DNA of 64,000 nt from NCBI RefSeq assembly GCF_029168945.1, contig NC_083602.1, forward strand, positions 50,033,442 to 50,097,441. The letters are read 5' to 3'. Within the stretch, counting starts at the first letter, position 1, and each line of letters opens with the position of its first letter. This DNA comes from Cannabis sativa. Its lineage: Eukaryota; Streptophyta; Magnoliopsida; Rosales; Cannabaceae. Below, piece after piece: positions 1 to 10,058 of this stretch. A program made the translations under genes and the position numbers. The notes beneath the pieces are model-generated. The model did no database searches. It worked only from the letters and a program-made list of their open reading frames with translations, and had not been told where the DNA came from.

Positions 1-1026
1 GCTGAGATGCCTTGCTAGTCCGGGACAGGTTTTATGGATAGTTGATGGGGAGAACCATTCCCAACCCAAGTAACATCTCCGGGACACGGAAGGACCATAT
101 TTGTCCCCAACTCCAAGACGTCATGGAACACAGTTTGGCTACTTGACTACCAAGTGAAGACCTCTACGAACTGGTCATGGATCTTAGCTACTGCACCAAG
201 GCAAATTGCCATGCCAATTGCATATAAAAATTGACCTACAGATGATTATACATTTTTCTGACACAATATCATATCTTGTCCTCCATGCCAGACCATGGTA
301 GTGCGCGTACGTATCTGAAGACATGCCTTTTGCCCCCACAACTTGTCTAGAGATTAATTTGTAAAAGAAAAACCTTTAAGCAACACGTGTCCCTAATTCA
401 GAAAGTATTAGGCATTACCCTTGCACACTGCACGATTAAGAAGGTTCTCCAAGGTCGAACAGTCAAATCTGCAGTTGTATTCTCCAGCCCTTGCAACGGG
501 CTGTGGTACGAAACTCTAGGTGGGTAAAGGAAATGCCCTTACCCACATGTAAGCCTATAAATACTCTCACTTTTTATGTACAAGTGGTGACAAATTTGAT
601 ACTAGCCAAACCTCTGCAAAAATTCCTACAAACTTTCTTCTTCAAGAGAGACAAAAGGAATGCAGAGCTAAGGTTTATACAGTAAATACTTGTATTATCC
701 AAATACATGGGACAACTGACTCGTAGACTAGGGATTATTAACGCTCAAACCACGTAAAAATTATTTGTCTAAAATTTACTATTTTATTTCTTTCTTAAGC
801 TCTCTTTTATTTGTTTCTAAAAATCTCTGTAAACAACTATCATATATGAAGAAAAAAAATTAAATTTGTGACAAATAAAAGTGAAGATTAATAGACTTAT
901 TTATACGATATAGTACAACACACAAAATGGTTCCTAAACAATGTGGGATTATTTTTAAAATGTTTATTATTAAAATTTCTTCAGAAAATGAGAAAGACTC
1001 ACAAATTAGTAAAAATAGAAAGAAAG
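1..1026 (+). other. Left flank, possible old Tat-like LTR segment
   Basis: No convincing gene is seen. A TATA-like box (TATAAATA, 556-563) lies just after an imperfect stem-loop (arms 520-530 and 536-546, one mismatch), and a smaller hairpin lies at about 486-502. A promoter-like hairpin, TATA box and pyrimidine-rich leader are what a gypsy LTR around its transcription start would show. The Tat-like coding fragment that resumes at about 7646 makes a Tat LTR plausible, but no LTR ends or second copy are visible in the window. The 64-residue open frame at 491-685 shows no recognisable domain. The stretch from 760 to 1026 is AT-rich with nothing recognisable. Confidence 0.35.
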
Positions 1027-2689
1027 TGTTGGGTTTTATGCCCTAAATAAAACTCATTTCAATATAATCAGATTTACTTATTAATAAAGATCAGAAATAA
1101 CATTTAATGTTGCATGGTTCACATGATTTATTTCATGATTATTTACATAATGTATGAATGTTATTTAAGTCCAGAACATATCAATTTGTTAATGATTATA
1201 GTGTTGTCAACACAGTGGAATATAATCTTAATTATATGTTCGAAAGTTTATTCCCTGATTTGTCAGTTCACTGGATTTAGATTGACATGATAATCAGTGA
1301 TAGGTATTCTTACACCTTGGATAAGTGTTATGTCCTTTCCAGGACATTGGCAAAGTTTACCAGCATCGGATGTATGGAGTATACATCGGAAGGGACCGAT
1401 ATTGAACTTTGATTAGATTTGTTAAAATTTACCGTAATATCTATTCAATTCAATATCACCTATTGATCCTAGATCAAATGATCTTAATCCTGATATGTTT
1501 AGGTTCGATCTCAAGAGTATTATACATGTTCTTTGATTTGTTAGTTAAGCCTACTTTTGGGTCAGGGTGATACGTACATTTTGGGAACATGATAGTATAA
1601 TTGAGTGGGAGCGCTAACATAAATATGGAATCTATAACTTCTATAGGGATTTAGAAGTGAAATGATATCCTTCGAGCTTGGCTAAACAGAGATAAATGGT
1701 GGAGATCTCATTTCACTTTGCTGAAATATCATTTATACGGAGTTAAGTGTTTTAAGGATAAATTCTTGATCTGCTTATTGGAAGCTCGGATATATAGACC
1801 CATGGTCCCCATACTAGTTGAGACCATACTGCTTGTAAGATTCAGTTAATTGATTTTGATTAATCAATTATAATTCTAAAGTTAGACTATGTCTAGTTTA
1901 TGAATTTTCACCAAGCAAGGGCGAAATTGTAAAGAAAAGAGATTCTAGGTTTATTTATTAATTAAGAGACTTTATATGTCTAATTAATAAATATATTAAA
2001 TGACAATATTATTTAATAATTAATTTTTAGTTATTAAATAATTAGAATTGGCATTTAAATGGTTGAATTGGAAAATTGGCGTTTTTGAGAAAATTAGATA
2101 CAGGAATGATAAAACAGCCAAATTGCATAAGTGAGGCCCATTATCCAAAGCCCATGGCTGGCCACACTTATAGGGTTTTATCATTTATTTTTTCATTATT
2201 TTAATGTCAAATAATTCTAACTTAAACCTAGGTGGTTACCTATAAATAGATAGTGATGGCTCTCATTCACACTTAATTCTGTCAGATGAAAACTGAGCCT
2301 CCTATTCTTTTCTCTATAGGCCGAACCACTTCCCTTCTTATTTTCTTCTCTAAATTTAGAAATCCTTGAGTGAATGAGTGAGTGCCCAGACACATCAAGT
2401 GGTATCTCAATCATAGTGTGTAAGACTATGGAAAATCAACCAACAAGAAGGAGATTAAGCATCAAAGGAAGGAGAGAAAGAGATCTAGGTTCAGATATTG
2501 ATAATGCTCTGCTACAGAAAGGAATTAAGGGCTAGATATCTGAACGAAGGAGTCATTATATTCCGCTGCACCCAATGTAAGGTTTCCTAAACTTTATATG
2601 TGTTTATTTCATTGTTCTAGAATTCATATTAGGATGTTAATGAAACATACTTGTTAGTAAATCTAGATCCTGGTAAAATATATCCAACA
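1027..2689 (+). repeat. Copia copy A, 5' LTR
   Basis: The LTR starts with TGTTGGGTTTTATGCCC and ends with TCCAACA, the same termini as the LTRs of copies B, C and D. At 1663 bp it is shorter than the 1899-1913 bp of the intact LTRs. The main loss, roughly 200 bp, lies near 1760, where AAGGATAAA is joined directly to TTCTTGATC with a short shared AAA at the junction. The matching 3' LTR is absent: the element is cut at about 7645. The bases just before the LTR (GAAAG) are the presumed left target-site copy, but the right copy is lost. The open frame on the minus strand at 2217-2414 lies wholly in LTR sequence and is not a gene. Confidence 0.88.
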
Positions 2690-2690
2690 A

Positions 2691-2704
2691 ATTGCCTTAA
2701 AGCC
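2691..2704 (+). promoter_or_regulatory. Decayed primer binding site of copia A
   Basis: Immediately after the LTR lies TTGCCTTAAAGCC, aligned with TGGTATCAGAGCC (complement of the initiator tRNA-Met 3' end), which primes minus-strand DNA synthesis in most plant LTR retrotransposons. It has several mismatches, so this copy would prime poorly. The assignment rests on position and on the better-kept equivalents in B, C and D. Confidence 0.6.
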
Positions 2705-2969
2705 ATGTTAATGATTTATTTTCATGAAATATGAATTAAAACGATGTTATATGTTGATTTGGATGGTTTCATGTGGTTTATGTGCTTATTTGATGATAGT
2801 TTAGAAATCGCAATATATGTTACTGAAATATTTTTTATTTCGATCTGGAATTATTTTTTCTGGAAAGTAGACAAACAATTAATAAATTTAGGATTTTACA
2901 GAACCTGATTTAGATTTTTTATGAATTAGTTATGATTTTTTGAAGTTGAACAAAAATATTTGAAATCGG

Positions 2970-3175
2970 GTTGCACACACGCGCGCGCACATAGGGTAAC
3001 TTAGCATTTCCACGCGGTTTCAGACATCCTGACCGAGGAAACTCGGACACGGGCTGTCTGAAGATGCATCCCACCGAGCTCCCTCGGTCAAGTAGGCTGC
3101 ATGCAGCCTCAAATCTCGGCCATCCTCTTGATTCCGCGGGCACAGGGGTATGCAATGCATACCCCTGTGCACCAA
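2970..3175 (+). repeat. GC-rich hairpin island behind the PBS of copia A
   Basis: A short GC-rich island sits in otherwise AT-rich DNA about 280 bp after the PBS. It contains a 31-bp near-perfect palindrome (15-bp arms 3140-3154 and 3156-3170, one-base spacer), a CCGAG-GAAA-CTCGG hairpin (3033-3046) with a GNRA-type loop, and an ACCGAG-CTCC-CTCGGT hairpin at about 3073-3088. The equivalent position in copies B and C is also GC-rich and hairpin-rich but has a different sequence. Its place at the 5' end of the RNA would fit a leader structure such as a packaging or dimerisation element; that role is inference. Confidence 0.6.
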
Positions 3176-5939
3176 TTTTATTTTCGTCATAACTTTTGAT
3201 TCAAAAATCGTTTTTCATTGAAACAAAAGCCAAATTTTAGTAGAATTTCGTGTAGAATCTAAATTTTCAATTAAAAATCTAATTGTCAGAATAAAATTAA
3301 TTTTTATTAATTTTTTAATTAATTAAAATTAGTTTATGATATTAGTAGGCTTTGAATTTTGAAAATTTGATTTATCACAAAGGAGCCTTATGGTTAATTT
3401 TGAAACTTTAGATTATTTTATTTATTTTAATTATAAGATCAGATATTATTTTTTATTAAATTTTAAATTATCTTACTTTGATATTAAAATATTATCTTTT
3501 AAAAATAATCGTGTACTAATTTCAAAATTTGCTAACCATTTCATATCTTTTTCAATTTTGTTATTTTCAAAATATATTTTATTAATTAAAATTATAAGAT
3601 TAGGAATATGTTAGGTTTAACATTTTATCTTATTAGACATTTTTTATTAAAATTATATTTTGGCAAAAATAACATGAAGATTTAAAAAATTGGTTAGTTT
3701 AGTTTGAATAGATATTTTAGGGTTTCAAACCATAAATTTTTCAAACTTATTATTTTATTATTTTTTTTTAAATATTCTAACCATATAAAATATCTTATTT
3801 TTCAAGTAGTTTATTTATGTAATATTTAAATTTATTAAATTATAAGACTCAGAATATAATAAAATATCTAAATTTAAAATTAAAGATATTATATTATATT
3901 ATCTTATTAGAAATTTAAAATAAATTTAAATTTTGAATAAACTTGATATTTGAGGTTAGATATTTTTTATTTTTTTGTTAGAATTTAAGAAATTTAGGAG
4001 TTTGTTGAATTTTGAATTTTTTCATATATTCTCTAACAACCTAAATTTGAATTCTAGTTAAGATATTTATTTTAAAATTTAATTTTATTTTAAATTTTAA
4101 AATTGAGATATTTTATCTTACTTTCCAGATATTCCAGATCAATTATTGTTTGTATTGTTTGATTATATTATTATGTATTCAAAATTTTTTTTACAAACCT
4201 ATTATTTATTTGATCTAAATTGCTATGATTAACTTGTTGACAGATCCAATGATCTAATTTTAATCATAGTCCAATTGTCAATAGATCTTATAAATAATTT
4301 GTAACAGGTAAATTTTACAATTTCTTTCATCGGTGTAAACCTAGTAACATGATAGGGCCCATCCAAATCTTTTCACCTGTGTGAGCCTATATGTTTACTT
4401 TTGGGCTTAGATGCATATAGGAAGCCCATTTAAGTTTTACTAAGTAAATGGACTGGGTTGCTAAAATAAATTTTGACATAAGTAAATTTATTTAGGCCCA
4501 ATTAGATTTGGGCTTATTCAATGAATAACAATTGTTTATTTAAAGGTTAAATTCCTCTCTTTTGGGCCTTGTGTGAGAGTTGGGGGCCAATAGAAGTGGG
4601 TACGACATACTGAACCTAACTCCCCCTCACATGAACTACCCCAATTGTGAAGGCCCATTTGCCTTCTTTAAATAATTTTATTAGGTTAATTATATTAGTC
4701 TAACCTAATTAAAATTGAATTAGCAACATAATTAACTTTTAAAATATATGAAATTTAATTTTTCATTTAATATTTTAAAGTTAATTTTAGAAAAAACACT
4801 TAGTAAATGAAATAATTCTAGATAGTTATTTCTAGAACTAGTTATATTTTCTAATATTTAATTAGGAAAATATCACAGATTGTGAAATTAATTGTTTAAT
4901 AATTAATTTTGGTACAATCTAAGTTAAGTATATTTTTCCTAGTATTAAAATAGAATTAATAATTAAGTCTCGTCTATACTTAATTATTTATTTCATGAAT
5001 TTAATACATTTAATTAAATTGAAAATTTAAATATTTAAGTTGATTTTCATCATGATACTTAAATATTATTATTTTCATGTTATTTAATTAAAATTGAAAA
5101 TTATTTTAAGTTTGAAATCTTATTTCGTATAACTTAAATTTGAATAATTTTCAAAATATATTTTATTTTATTTTATTAATCTTTTTCCACAATTTTGAAA
5201 TTGCATTTCTTAAATGCACAAATTTCGAATTTTATTTGAAAAATAGATTAAAGTTGTAAATTATTTATTTTAATTTTGGACCAACTTACATCAATGATTT
5301 TTTCATTTAATGATTAATTAAAATAAATGAAGTAAAATATATTTAATTAGAAAATGAATTAATTAGTCAATGAAAATCTAAATAGATATTATGTGTTTTT
5401 GCTTGAAGTATTTTTCTAGTATATTTAATTAAATAGAAAATTAATATTTAAGTTGCTTTTCATCATGATACTTAAATATTTTAAATTTTTCTTATATTAA
5501 TTAAATAGGAAAATTATATTTTTTGTTGTAAATTAATTTTATTAATTAATTTTGGGCCAACATTAAATTAGAATAATTTTTCCAGAATTTATTTTTATTT
5601 TATTTTAAAGCATTTTTTCGAAAATAGTATTCTTAAATACTTCAATTTTTCGAAACGCAATGTATATTTATAGAAAATTAAATTTGAGTTGTAAATTAAT
5701 TTAAATTAATTTTGTCACAACTTAAATTGAATATTTTTCTAAATATTTATTGGAAATTATTACTAAGATGGAATTAATTCATGCTATTTTCATATCCATC
5801 TAAGTAAAATTTATAAATATTAAATTAAAATTTATATTTAGAATTTTTCATTCTAAATTGGAAATTTTAATTAAATAAATATATATTTAAAATAAATTGA
5901 TTAAAATAAATATTAGAAGAAAATACATTTATTTTTAAA

Positions 5940-6720
5940 TAATGGGCATTATTATTATTAGGACATTCGATCTCCATTGTTGGTCTTACAATAGTTAAAT
6001 GTTTTCAATATAACCTCGAGACGCTAGACTTCGTCCCCCTTATGGATGGTCATTCGTTGAACGCATTTAACACCGTAAGATCTCATTTGATAAGTGTTTT
6101 GTCTCTATTAGATCTCCCCTATGGTGACTACTTAGAGATAAACTTATAAAACATGAAACAATGGTGGAAGCTCATAAAATGAGAATAACCTTGACTCTCG
6201 CCTACCGGGACAACGTTGAATTCTTATTTTGATCGAATAAAAGGTTGCTAGAATGGTTTGCATTTTAGATGAGCTGACAACTCTATTCAATGAATGATAC
6301 TTTGACTCTGGCCTACCGGGACACTGTATCAGTTTGTTGGAAACCTTAGAAATTATTTAAGATGTGCCTGTTTTGTATTTTCACATGTCTTTGTTATTTG
6401 CTATATGTTTGATAATTTCTGAATTGTGTATGAATTTATATTGAACAATGTTATTTTATGTTATTAAATTGTAGTTGAATTTCGAATCTTCATTGTTGGT
6501 CTAACATATTTTGTTGTTTTAATGGGACAAATCCCTAATGGATTTTCACCATTATACATACATAATTGTGTTAGATCTCGAAAGATAAATATTGTAAATG
6601 CAACATCTAGCTGTTCATCAATTTATGACACCTTAGACTAGTATTCACAATATGAAATAAGAAGATTGTATAAATAAGATTACTTTGTCTCTCGCTAATC
6701 GAAACATCGTTGGATTCTTA
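5940..6720 (+). repeat. Interior block with repeated ACTCTCGCCTA motif (copia A)
   Basis: Three dispersed versions of a motif close to TTGACTCTCGCCTAAACGGG occur here, near 6191, 6302 and 6684, among lines such as ATCTCGAAAGATAA that also recur. The same three-motif layout appears in copy C (about 35824, 35936 and 36322) and, inverted, in copy B (about 25740, 25630 and 25245). The retained order in three copies shows it belongs to the family rather than to one insertion. No protein domain is recognised in it. Confidence 0.6.
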
Positions 6721-7645
6721 TTTAAAAACGAAATTATCCTAATTCCTCTTAGCTTATTCATTTCGAATTAGCTTAATACCATATCATTGGATGAATGGTC
6801 TATAAATCATTTCATGTCATTCTATTTTCTCTTAAGAAATTTAATGACGCATATAATTATATTCCCGCAATTCTATCCCAAAATGATATAAATCCTCAAT
6901 CTTAGAATCTCCTACTTGTATGGGCAAATCTGACTTAGAGTTAAAATTAGTAGTGGTGGTCCAAGAAAGAATTACTCATGTATATTTGGTATAAATTTAA
7001 GTCTTTGACTTTAAATTTTAGATTCCAAATAATTTTTAATACAATACAGTTTCACTTTCACAAGTGTTTAATATCCATTTTCTATCAATCGATTCAAACT
7101 GTATGGAATATGAGTTTAGTATTCTATGACCAGGATCCACTTGCACTATTCTAAGAACTCTTTGAAGTAACTAAACCGAAGTCATCAAAAACACACAACC
7201 ACACATTTTTTTTAATCTATGGCATTTGTATCTTGTTCATAGTGGTTTTGACAAGATCAATCTCTGCAAAGAATTAATATGCCTATATCCACTGAAAGTT
7301 GTTCATCTCATTCGTAGATGGATGTAAATTCAGGGGTGGATACGAGTTTTTCGTTGTATTTTTAAAACGATAACTCTAGATTATACCTTATGCAAAGAAA
7401 TTTGAAATGTTTGAAAAATGTCATAAATTTATAGCAATGGTGATTAACCATTAAGGTAAGTGGTTAATGATCTTGCGAACTGATAGGGGTGGAGAAATAG
7501 TTAGTAGATGTGTAGTTCAAAGATCATTAATTTGATTTTTGAATTATATCCAAACTTACCTCCCCAGAAATTTCAATTCGCATATTGATGATTAATTACT
7601 AGTCATTGCCTAAATCCTTCTATGGTAATACAATTTCAGAATGAT

Positions 7646-8343
7646 ATAGTCAAGGCCATGCCTAAGCCCCCGCATCTTCCCACTTTGGAAATCCCTCGGG
7701 GATAAATGGACAAGCCCCGTCGCATCCCGCTCCGGCCGCAAGCTTAGCTGGTCCTTCTCAAGGCTCTCGGAGCAAGAGGTCCTCTAAAGGCAGCAGCTGG
7801 ACAGAGGATAAGCGGTAGAAAAGGGGGTATACTCCCCAATATATCCAATACACGGAGTTAACGAACTCCCAAGAGCGTGTATATTTTGCTACGAGGAAAA
7901 ATACGCACTACCAGAGACCGCCTCCTCTGTACAAAGACAGCTCCCGAAGGGACCCCAACACGAGATGTGAGTACCACAATGACATTGGGCACAACACCAA
8001 TGAATGCAAAAATCTCAATGACGAGATCTAAAACTTGATCCGATTGGGACATCTCTACGAGTGGATCAAAAACCGGTTGCCCCATCTCAATCCGGTTCAG
8101 GCGGCTGAAGCTTTGCCTCAAGGAGCGCCAGGGGGTGTAGCAGGAGCATTGGCCCCAGTTGCTCCCCCCAGAGATGCCCAGCATATTCCTGGCCTGCCGC
8201 CAAGACCTAATGGGAGAATTGTTATTATTTCGGGAGGACCCCACATCGGAGGAACTACCCGTAAGGAGCTCAAACGGTACGGAGGGGCTGTAAAAACCGA
8301 TTAGGTTTGGGAGGTTACTCAACTCCCAGCTCAAAGGCCCTAG
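7646..8343 (+). pseudogene. Tat-like gypsy gag C-terminus (broken)
   Basis: A reading frame (same frame as the protease and RT that follow) translates around 7960-8090 to a zinc-knuckle-like stretch, CEYHNDIGHNTNEC, followed by NLNDEI, a stop, then NLIRLGHLYEWI. This is the pattern at the gag C-terminus of Tat/Athila-group gypsy elements (Cys/His cluster followed by a helix rich in Leu/Ile). In-frame stops lie at 8029-8031 (TAA), 8302-8304 (TAG) and 8341-8343 (TAG). The 5' part of gag and the LTR are not adjacent; the left edge at about 7645 is a junction with decayed copia integrase. The minus-strand frame over 7858-8334 is a shadow. Confidence 0.65.
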
Positions 8344-8346
8344 CTA

Positions 8347-8808
8347 ATGGACCAGCCCATTACATTCACAGAAGAAGACGCTAAGACAGTGCATTTTCCT
8401 CACCATGACCCCTTGGTCATAGAGATTCCCATTGCCAATAAGATCATGGCCAGAGTCTTGATTGACAACGGGAGTTCTGTGAATTTGTTATTCAAAGAGG
8501 CCTTCACTGCAATAGGCCTAACGGACCGAGATCTTTCGCCGAGTGGTTCCCAACTCACAGGATTTAATGGAACAACACTTATCCCAATGGGAAAAGTACG
8601 GCTCCTAGTCACCTTGTGCCCGGACACACCCCAAAGCACTTTCAAATACTGCACATTTGTGGTGGTGGACTGCCCAACAACTTATAATGCAATCCTTGGT
8701 CGGCCGGCCCTGGTAGATTTTGGTGCAGTCACGTCAATACGACACTTGTGCTTGAAGTTCCCCACTCAAGAAGCTGGGATAGGAACCGTGAGAGGAAATC
8801 AAGGGTAG
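8347..8808 (+). pseudogene. Tat-like aspartic protease domain
   Basis: The translation carries the retropepsin signature VLIDNGSSVNLLF at about residues 37-49 and the downstream AILGRPAL motif at about 115-122, both typical of the protease in Tat/Ogre/Athila gypsy polyproteins. It would cleave the gag-pol precursor in virus-like particles. The active-site motif is D-N-G-S-S, where the usual form is D-S/T-G; D-N-G and D-G-G variants are common in this group. A TAG at 8806-8808 separates it from the RT frame, with no frame change, so the original polyprotein ran straight through. It is a fragment of one decayed element. Confidence 0.8.
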
Positions 8809-8850
8809 GCCAGGCAGTGTTACAACGTTGCTGCCCACCTACCCGTCCTG

Positions 8851-9990
8851 ATGGTCCGAGAAATTATTGAGCCAAAAATGGCAGAAGAAGATGAGTTGGA
8901 TCCCCGCGTGGGATCCGAGAAAATTGTAGAACCAATGGAGGATGTCGAGAAACTGTCAGTGTGCGACCTCGACTCCACCAAAGTCCTCCTGCTAGGAAAG
9001 AGCCTAGAACCTGAGGAAAAAGAAACAATAATAAAGACACTGAGGGGCACCACGGACATTTTCGTGTGGTGTCAAGAAGACATGACCGGCATAAGTCCCC
9101 ACGTCATAACCCACATCCTTAATGTCAATCCGGACATGCCTCCGGTTCAGCAGAAGCGACGTCCCCTCGACTCAGTGCAGGCAGAAGCCTTAGAGAAAGA
9201 GGTGGACAAACTTCTAACGAGTGGCATGATTCGAGATGTCGACTACCCAGAATGGGTTGCCAATCCGGTACTGGTGCCAAAGCCCAACAAAACATGGCGG
9301 GTTTGTATAGACTTCACTGATCTAAAAAAGGCATGCCCAAAAGATTGTTTCCCTTTGCCAAGGATCGACCAGATGGTGGACGCCACCTCCGGCTTCAAAC
9401 TACTGTCCTTCATGGACGCGTACGCCGGTTACAACCAGATTAAAATGCACGTCGCAGATCAAGAGTGCACTAGCTTCAGGACAGATAAGGGGGTATACTG
9501 CTACTTAGTCATGCCTTTCGGACTGAAGAATGCTGGTGCAACTTATCAAAGGATGGTGAACCGGATGTTCAAAGACCTCCTGGGGAAAAATATGGAGGTA
9601 TACGTGGACGAAATGCTGGTCATGTCAAAAGCATGCACTAGCCACGCGGACAACCTAGAAGAATGCTTCGAAGTGGTTCGGAGATACGGGATGAAACTTA
9701 ACCCAAAGAAGTGCACTTTTGGGGTTAAGTCGGGGAAGTCTCTAGGCTTCATCGTCAGTCATAGGGGAATTGAGGCAAATCCAAAAAAAATCCAAGCCCT
9801 CTGGAGCATGCCTTCCCCCAAGAAGCACAAAGATGTCCAGAGCTTAACCGGAAAGGTCGCCGCCTTGAGCCGTTTTATCTCCCAGTCCACAGACAAATGC
9901 ATTCCCTTCTTCAACATCTTGAAGAAGTGTCAAAAATTTGAATGTTCCGACGAGTGCGAGGAGGCATTCAAAAAACTGAAAGAGCACATG
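8851..9990 (+). pseudogene. Tat-like reverse transcriptase, truncated
   Basis: The long open frame (to 10038) holds an RT domain: PEWVANPVLVPKPNKTWRVC at about residues 135-155, LPRIDQMVD, SFMDAYAGYNQI, the MPFGLKNAGATYQ motif, and the catalytic box at about 250-255. That box reads YVDE rather than YVDD, so the second catalytic Asp is Glu in this copy. The thumb/connection motif (LGFIVSHRGIEANP) and a start of RNase H follow, then the element is cut at 9990 by a Tekay LTR start. The last 16 codons of the frame are scar sequence. Lineage (Tat/Athila) is judged from motif style. The copy cannot be active. Confidence 0.85.
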
Positions 9991-10058
9991 TGTAAAGCCC
10001 GCTTAGTTCAAATTTTTGACACTTCTTCAACATCTTAAAGCCGTTGCAGTACCATGTG
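9991..10058 (+). other. Recombination scar with 18-bp LTR stub and inverted filler
   Basis: Positions 9991-10008 equal the first 18 bases of the Tekay LTR (TGTAAAGCCCGCTTAGTT). The next 22 bases (10009-10030) are the reverse complement of 9919-9940 in the Tat RT gene. The copy then turns back to forward orientation (CATCTT, as at 9915-9920). The turn falls in the imperfect palindrome CTTCTTCAA-CATC-TTGAAGAAG. About 20 bases of unassigned filler follow, then Tekay pol. This marks the 5' end of Tekay copy G0 and a deletion of most of its LTR and interior. Confidence 0.75.

Larger units (their letters stand above)
2690..7645 (+). pseudogene. Copia A interior, heavily decayed, truncated in integrase
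   Basis: The interior has no long frame. It is colinear with the interiors of copies B (minus strand) and C. Only the last 450 bp still shows copia signs: a gag-pre-integrase-like segment around 7220-7330 (GFDKIN) and an integrase segment at 7455-7511 translating to GKWLMILRTDRGGE, which matches the copia integrase core around the second catalytic Asp. Stops are frequent. Homology to copy C ends abruptly at about 7645 (TTTCAGAATGAT), where Tat-like sequence begins, so the RT/RNase H half and 3' LTR are missing. From 3180 to 5930 it is extremely AT-rich with no recognisable coding. A better-conserved, less AT-rich block lies at about 4330-4650. Confidence 0.8.

Noticed and set aside
3390..3614. 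74-codon Phe/Ile/Leu-rich frame
   Set aside because: Composition effect of very AT-rich DNA; not conserved in copies B or C.
7858..8334. 158-codon minus-strand frame
   Set aside because: Antisense shadow of the Tat gag fragment, which has the zinc-knuckle-like motif on the plus strand.
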